Origin: JADJNW01 sp964526645
Lineage (GTDB): Bacteria > Bacteroidota > Bacteroidia > Chitinophagales > Saprospiraceae
NCBI GenBank assembly: GCA_964526645.1
Contig: CAZGJN010000004.1
Coordinates: 1-64,000, forward strand
Direction of reading: 5' to 3'
Length of the DNA: 64,000 nucleotides
Every line of letters starts with the position of its first letter. Positions within the stretch are counted from its first letter, which is position 1. A model generated the notes under the pieces. That model had not been told where the DNA came from. It saw only the letters and a list, made by a program, of their open reading frames with translations, and searched no databases. Below, in pieces: positions 63,022-64,000 of this stretch. Position numbers and translations under genes: made by a program.

Positions 63022-63193
63022 TTTTTATTTCTGCTCAAAACTCTTGTGCGATTTACAGGGAAATTGTTTCAAATGCAAATTTTTTGCATTAATTTTTTCA
63101 ATCTATCGAAATAAATCGCTGGCATACTTGCTTTTCGGGATGTGCCGATGCTCGCTTGCGCCGCTTTTTAAACTTCAAAACCTGAAACTTTTC

Positions 63194-63201
63194 TATTTTT
63201 G
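63194..63201 (+). promoter_or_regulatory. Bacteroidota -7 element TATTTTTG before rpe
   Basis: An exact TAnnTTTG match only five bases before the ATG at 63206, so the message would be nearly leaderless. It supports 63206 as the start rather than the upstream in-frame ATG at 63044. Confidence 0.4.
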
Positions 63202-63205
63202 CTGC

Positions 63206-63883
63206 ATGAAAAAACATTTGATTGCACCTTCCATTTTGGCGGCGGACTTTACGCGCCTGCGCGAAGAACTCACCATGGTGAACGAGAGCGAAGCGGATTG
63301 GTTTCATCTAGATGTGATGGACGGGCGATTTGTCCCCAATATTACATTTGGAATGTTTATCATACAGGCCATCAAACAATTAGCTCAAAAACCGCTGGAT
63401 GTACACCTGATGATCGTGGAGCCAGAAAAATACATCGAACAAATGCGGGAAGCCGGAGCGGACTTGATCTCTGCGCATTACGAAGCCTGTCCTCACTTAC
63501 ATCGCACGCTGCAACAGATCAAAGCTACCGGCGCTAAAGCCGGTGTGGCAATCAATCCGCACACACCAGTGGAAGTACTGGAAGACATTATTGAAGACGT
63601 AGATTTGGTGTGCCTCATGTCGGTCAATCCTGGTTTTGGCGGGCAAAAATTTATTTATCGCACCTTAAATAAAATCCAGCGGCTCAAAGAAATGGTCACC
63701 ATCCGCAATGCCCATGCGCTCATCGAAGTGGATGGCGGGGTTGGTTTGCAAAATGCAGAAAAAATCCTCCAGGCAGGCGCGGATGTGCTGGTGGCGGGCA
63801 ATAGCGTTTTTAAAGCGGACAATCCGAAAGAGGTGATTTCCAAATTGAAAGCATTTGAAAGTAATCCGTTGAAGTTGGTATGA
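63206..63883 (+). CDS. rpe: Ribulose-phosphate 3-epimerase
   Basis: 225 residues from the ATG at 63206. This is a TIM-barrel enzyme interconverting ribulose-5-phosphate and xylulose-5-phosphate in the pentose phosphate pathway. Metal and catalytic residues are visible: IAPSILAADF, His34 and Asp36 in FHLDVMDGRFVPN, His67 in LDVHLMI, MSVNPGFGGQKFI (phosphate-closing Met loop) and the second catalytic Asp in LIEVDGGVG. GNSVF closes the phosphate site. The frame remains open upstream to 63044, but that extension is Cys/Phe-rich, unlike the family, and overlaps the promoter. Confidence 0.95.
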   Translation: MKKHLIAPSILAADFTRLREELTMVNESEADWFHLDVMDGRFVPNITFGMFIIQAIKQLAQKPLDVHLMIVEPEKYIEQMREAGADLISAHYEACPHLHRTLQQIKATGAKAGVAINPHTPVEVLEDIIEDVDLVCLMSVNPGFGGQKFIYRTLNKIQRLKEMVTIRNAHALIEVDGGVGLQNAEKILQAGADVLVAGNSVFKADNPKEVISKLKAFESNPLKLV

Positions 63884-64000
63884 GGTTTTTATCAGATTTT
63901 TAAATTATATTACGATATAAGATTAAGCGCTATAAATTATATATTTCTAAATATATCTGAAAAAGTAGAAGTTGATTTTATATTTTTTAATTTTAATTCG

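Larger units (their letters stand above)
62475..63205. other. Stretch of about 730 bases without a standard gene, with two terminators
   Basis: Very A/T-rich up to 62700. It then becomes an unstructured A/C-rich leader (62790-62900, with CTACTAACAACAAC), and ends in two closely spaced rightward terminators around a 23-codon ORF (62924-62995). Such a leader followed by tandem terminators suggests a short transcript. The rpe promoter comes after them. Confidence 0.55.

Overview
The window looks like a chromosomal segment from a member of the Bacteroidota, probably a Saprospiria-like gliding or marine lineage; the lineage is inferred. The signs are five predicted proteins with type IX secretion (T9SS) C-terminal sorting domains, SprB-type repeats, an OmpA-like lipoprotein-free envelope protein, a TonB-dependent receptor with a carboxypeptidase-like plug extension, ribosomal protein THX, and several promoters of the Bacteroidota type (TTTG, about 19-20 bases, then TAnnTTTG). 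Gene starts are A/T-rich without strong Shine-Dalgarno sequences. I see no integrase, transposase, phage gene or CRISPR array.

Layout. 1-6.8 kb: the N-terminus of an ABC transporter ATPase divergent from a MarR regulator, a DUF4197 lipoprotein, folB, glutaryl-CoA dehydrogenase, an OmpA-family protein and a GNAT-like protein. 6.8-18.3 kb: a helical protein of unknown role, a propeller-type T9SS cargo protein, asnS, an orphan glgE, a small T9SS cargo protein and an M43 metalloprotease. 18.5-25.1 kb: a DUF5117-type metalloprotease, an orphan, a FemAB-like protein, an SDR with an AraC-type regulator, and a TauE/SafE permease. 25.3-29.9 kb: a tight envelope operon read leftward (cysQ, O-antigen-ligase-like, GT2, Lnb/DUF4105-like, methylmalonyl-CoA epimerase) and the initiator tRNA. 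30.1-41.1 kb: a T9SS-secreted lysyl-oxidase-like protein, a thiolase, a broken glycogen-binding fragment, a PLP decarboxylase, a quinone-oxidoreductase-like MDR, three SDR/nitroreductase-type enzymes and a four-gene NRDE/ATP-grasp/GNAT/SDR operon. 41.1-50.4 kb: a structured non-coding stretch, a 1297-residue SprB-repeat protein, THX, a GH3-type adenylating enzyme and a TonB-dependent receptor. 50.5-64 kb: a FixL-like sensor kinase with a REC-Crp regulator, a thioredoxin-fold protein lacking CxxC, lon, dapF, a DegP-type protease, a kelch-like protein, alkaline phosphatase, dprA, an unexplained small transcript region and rpe.

Most interesting points. (1) The protein at 30106-32493 keeps the copper histidines and both the Lys and Tyr that form the lysyl tyrosylquinone cofactor, and joins them to a dockerin-like segment and a T9SS tail. 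(2) A putative haem-PAS kinase sits beside a receiver fused directly to a Crp-type DNA-binding module, which resembles FixL, FixJ and FixK compressed into two proteins. (3) Two neighbouring secreted metalloproteases both have their only good signal peptide and ATG in the wrong frame, one next to a 10-bp tandem repeat and one at a C4 tract. That is either slippage-based switching or sequence error. (4) Several intergenic stretches hold strong structure with no gene, including tandem terminators around a 23-codon ORF.
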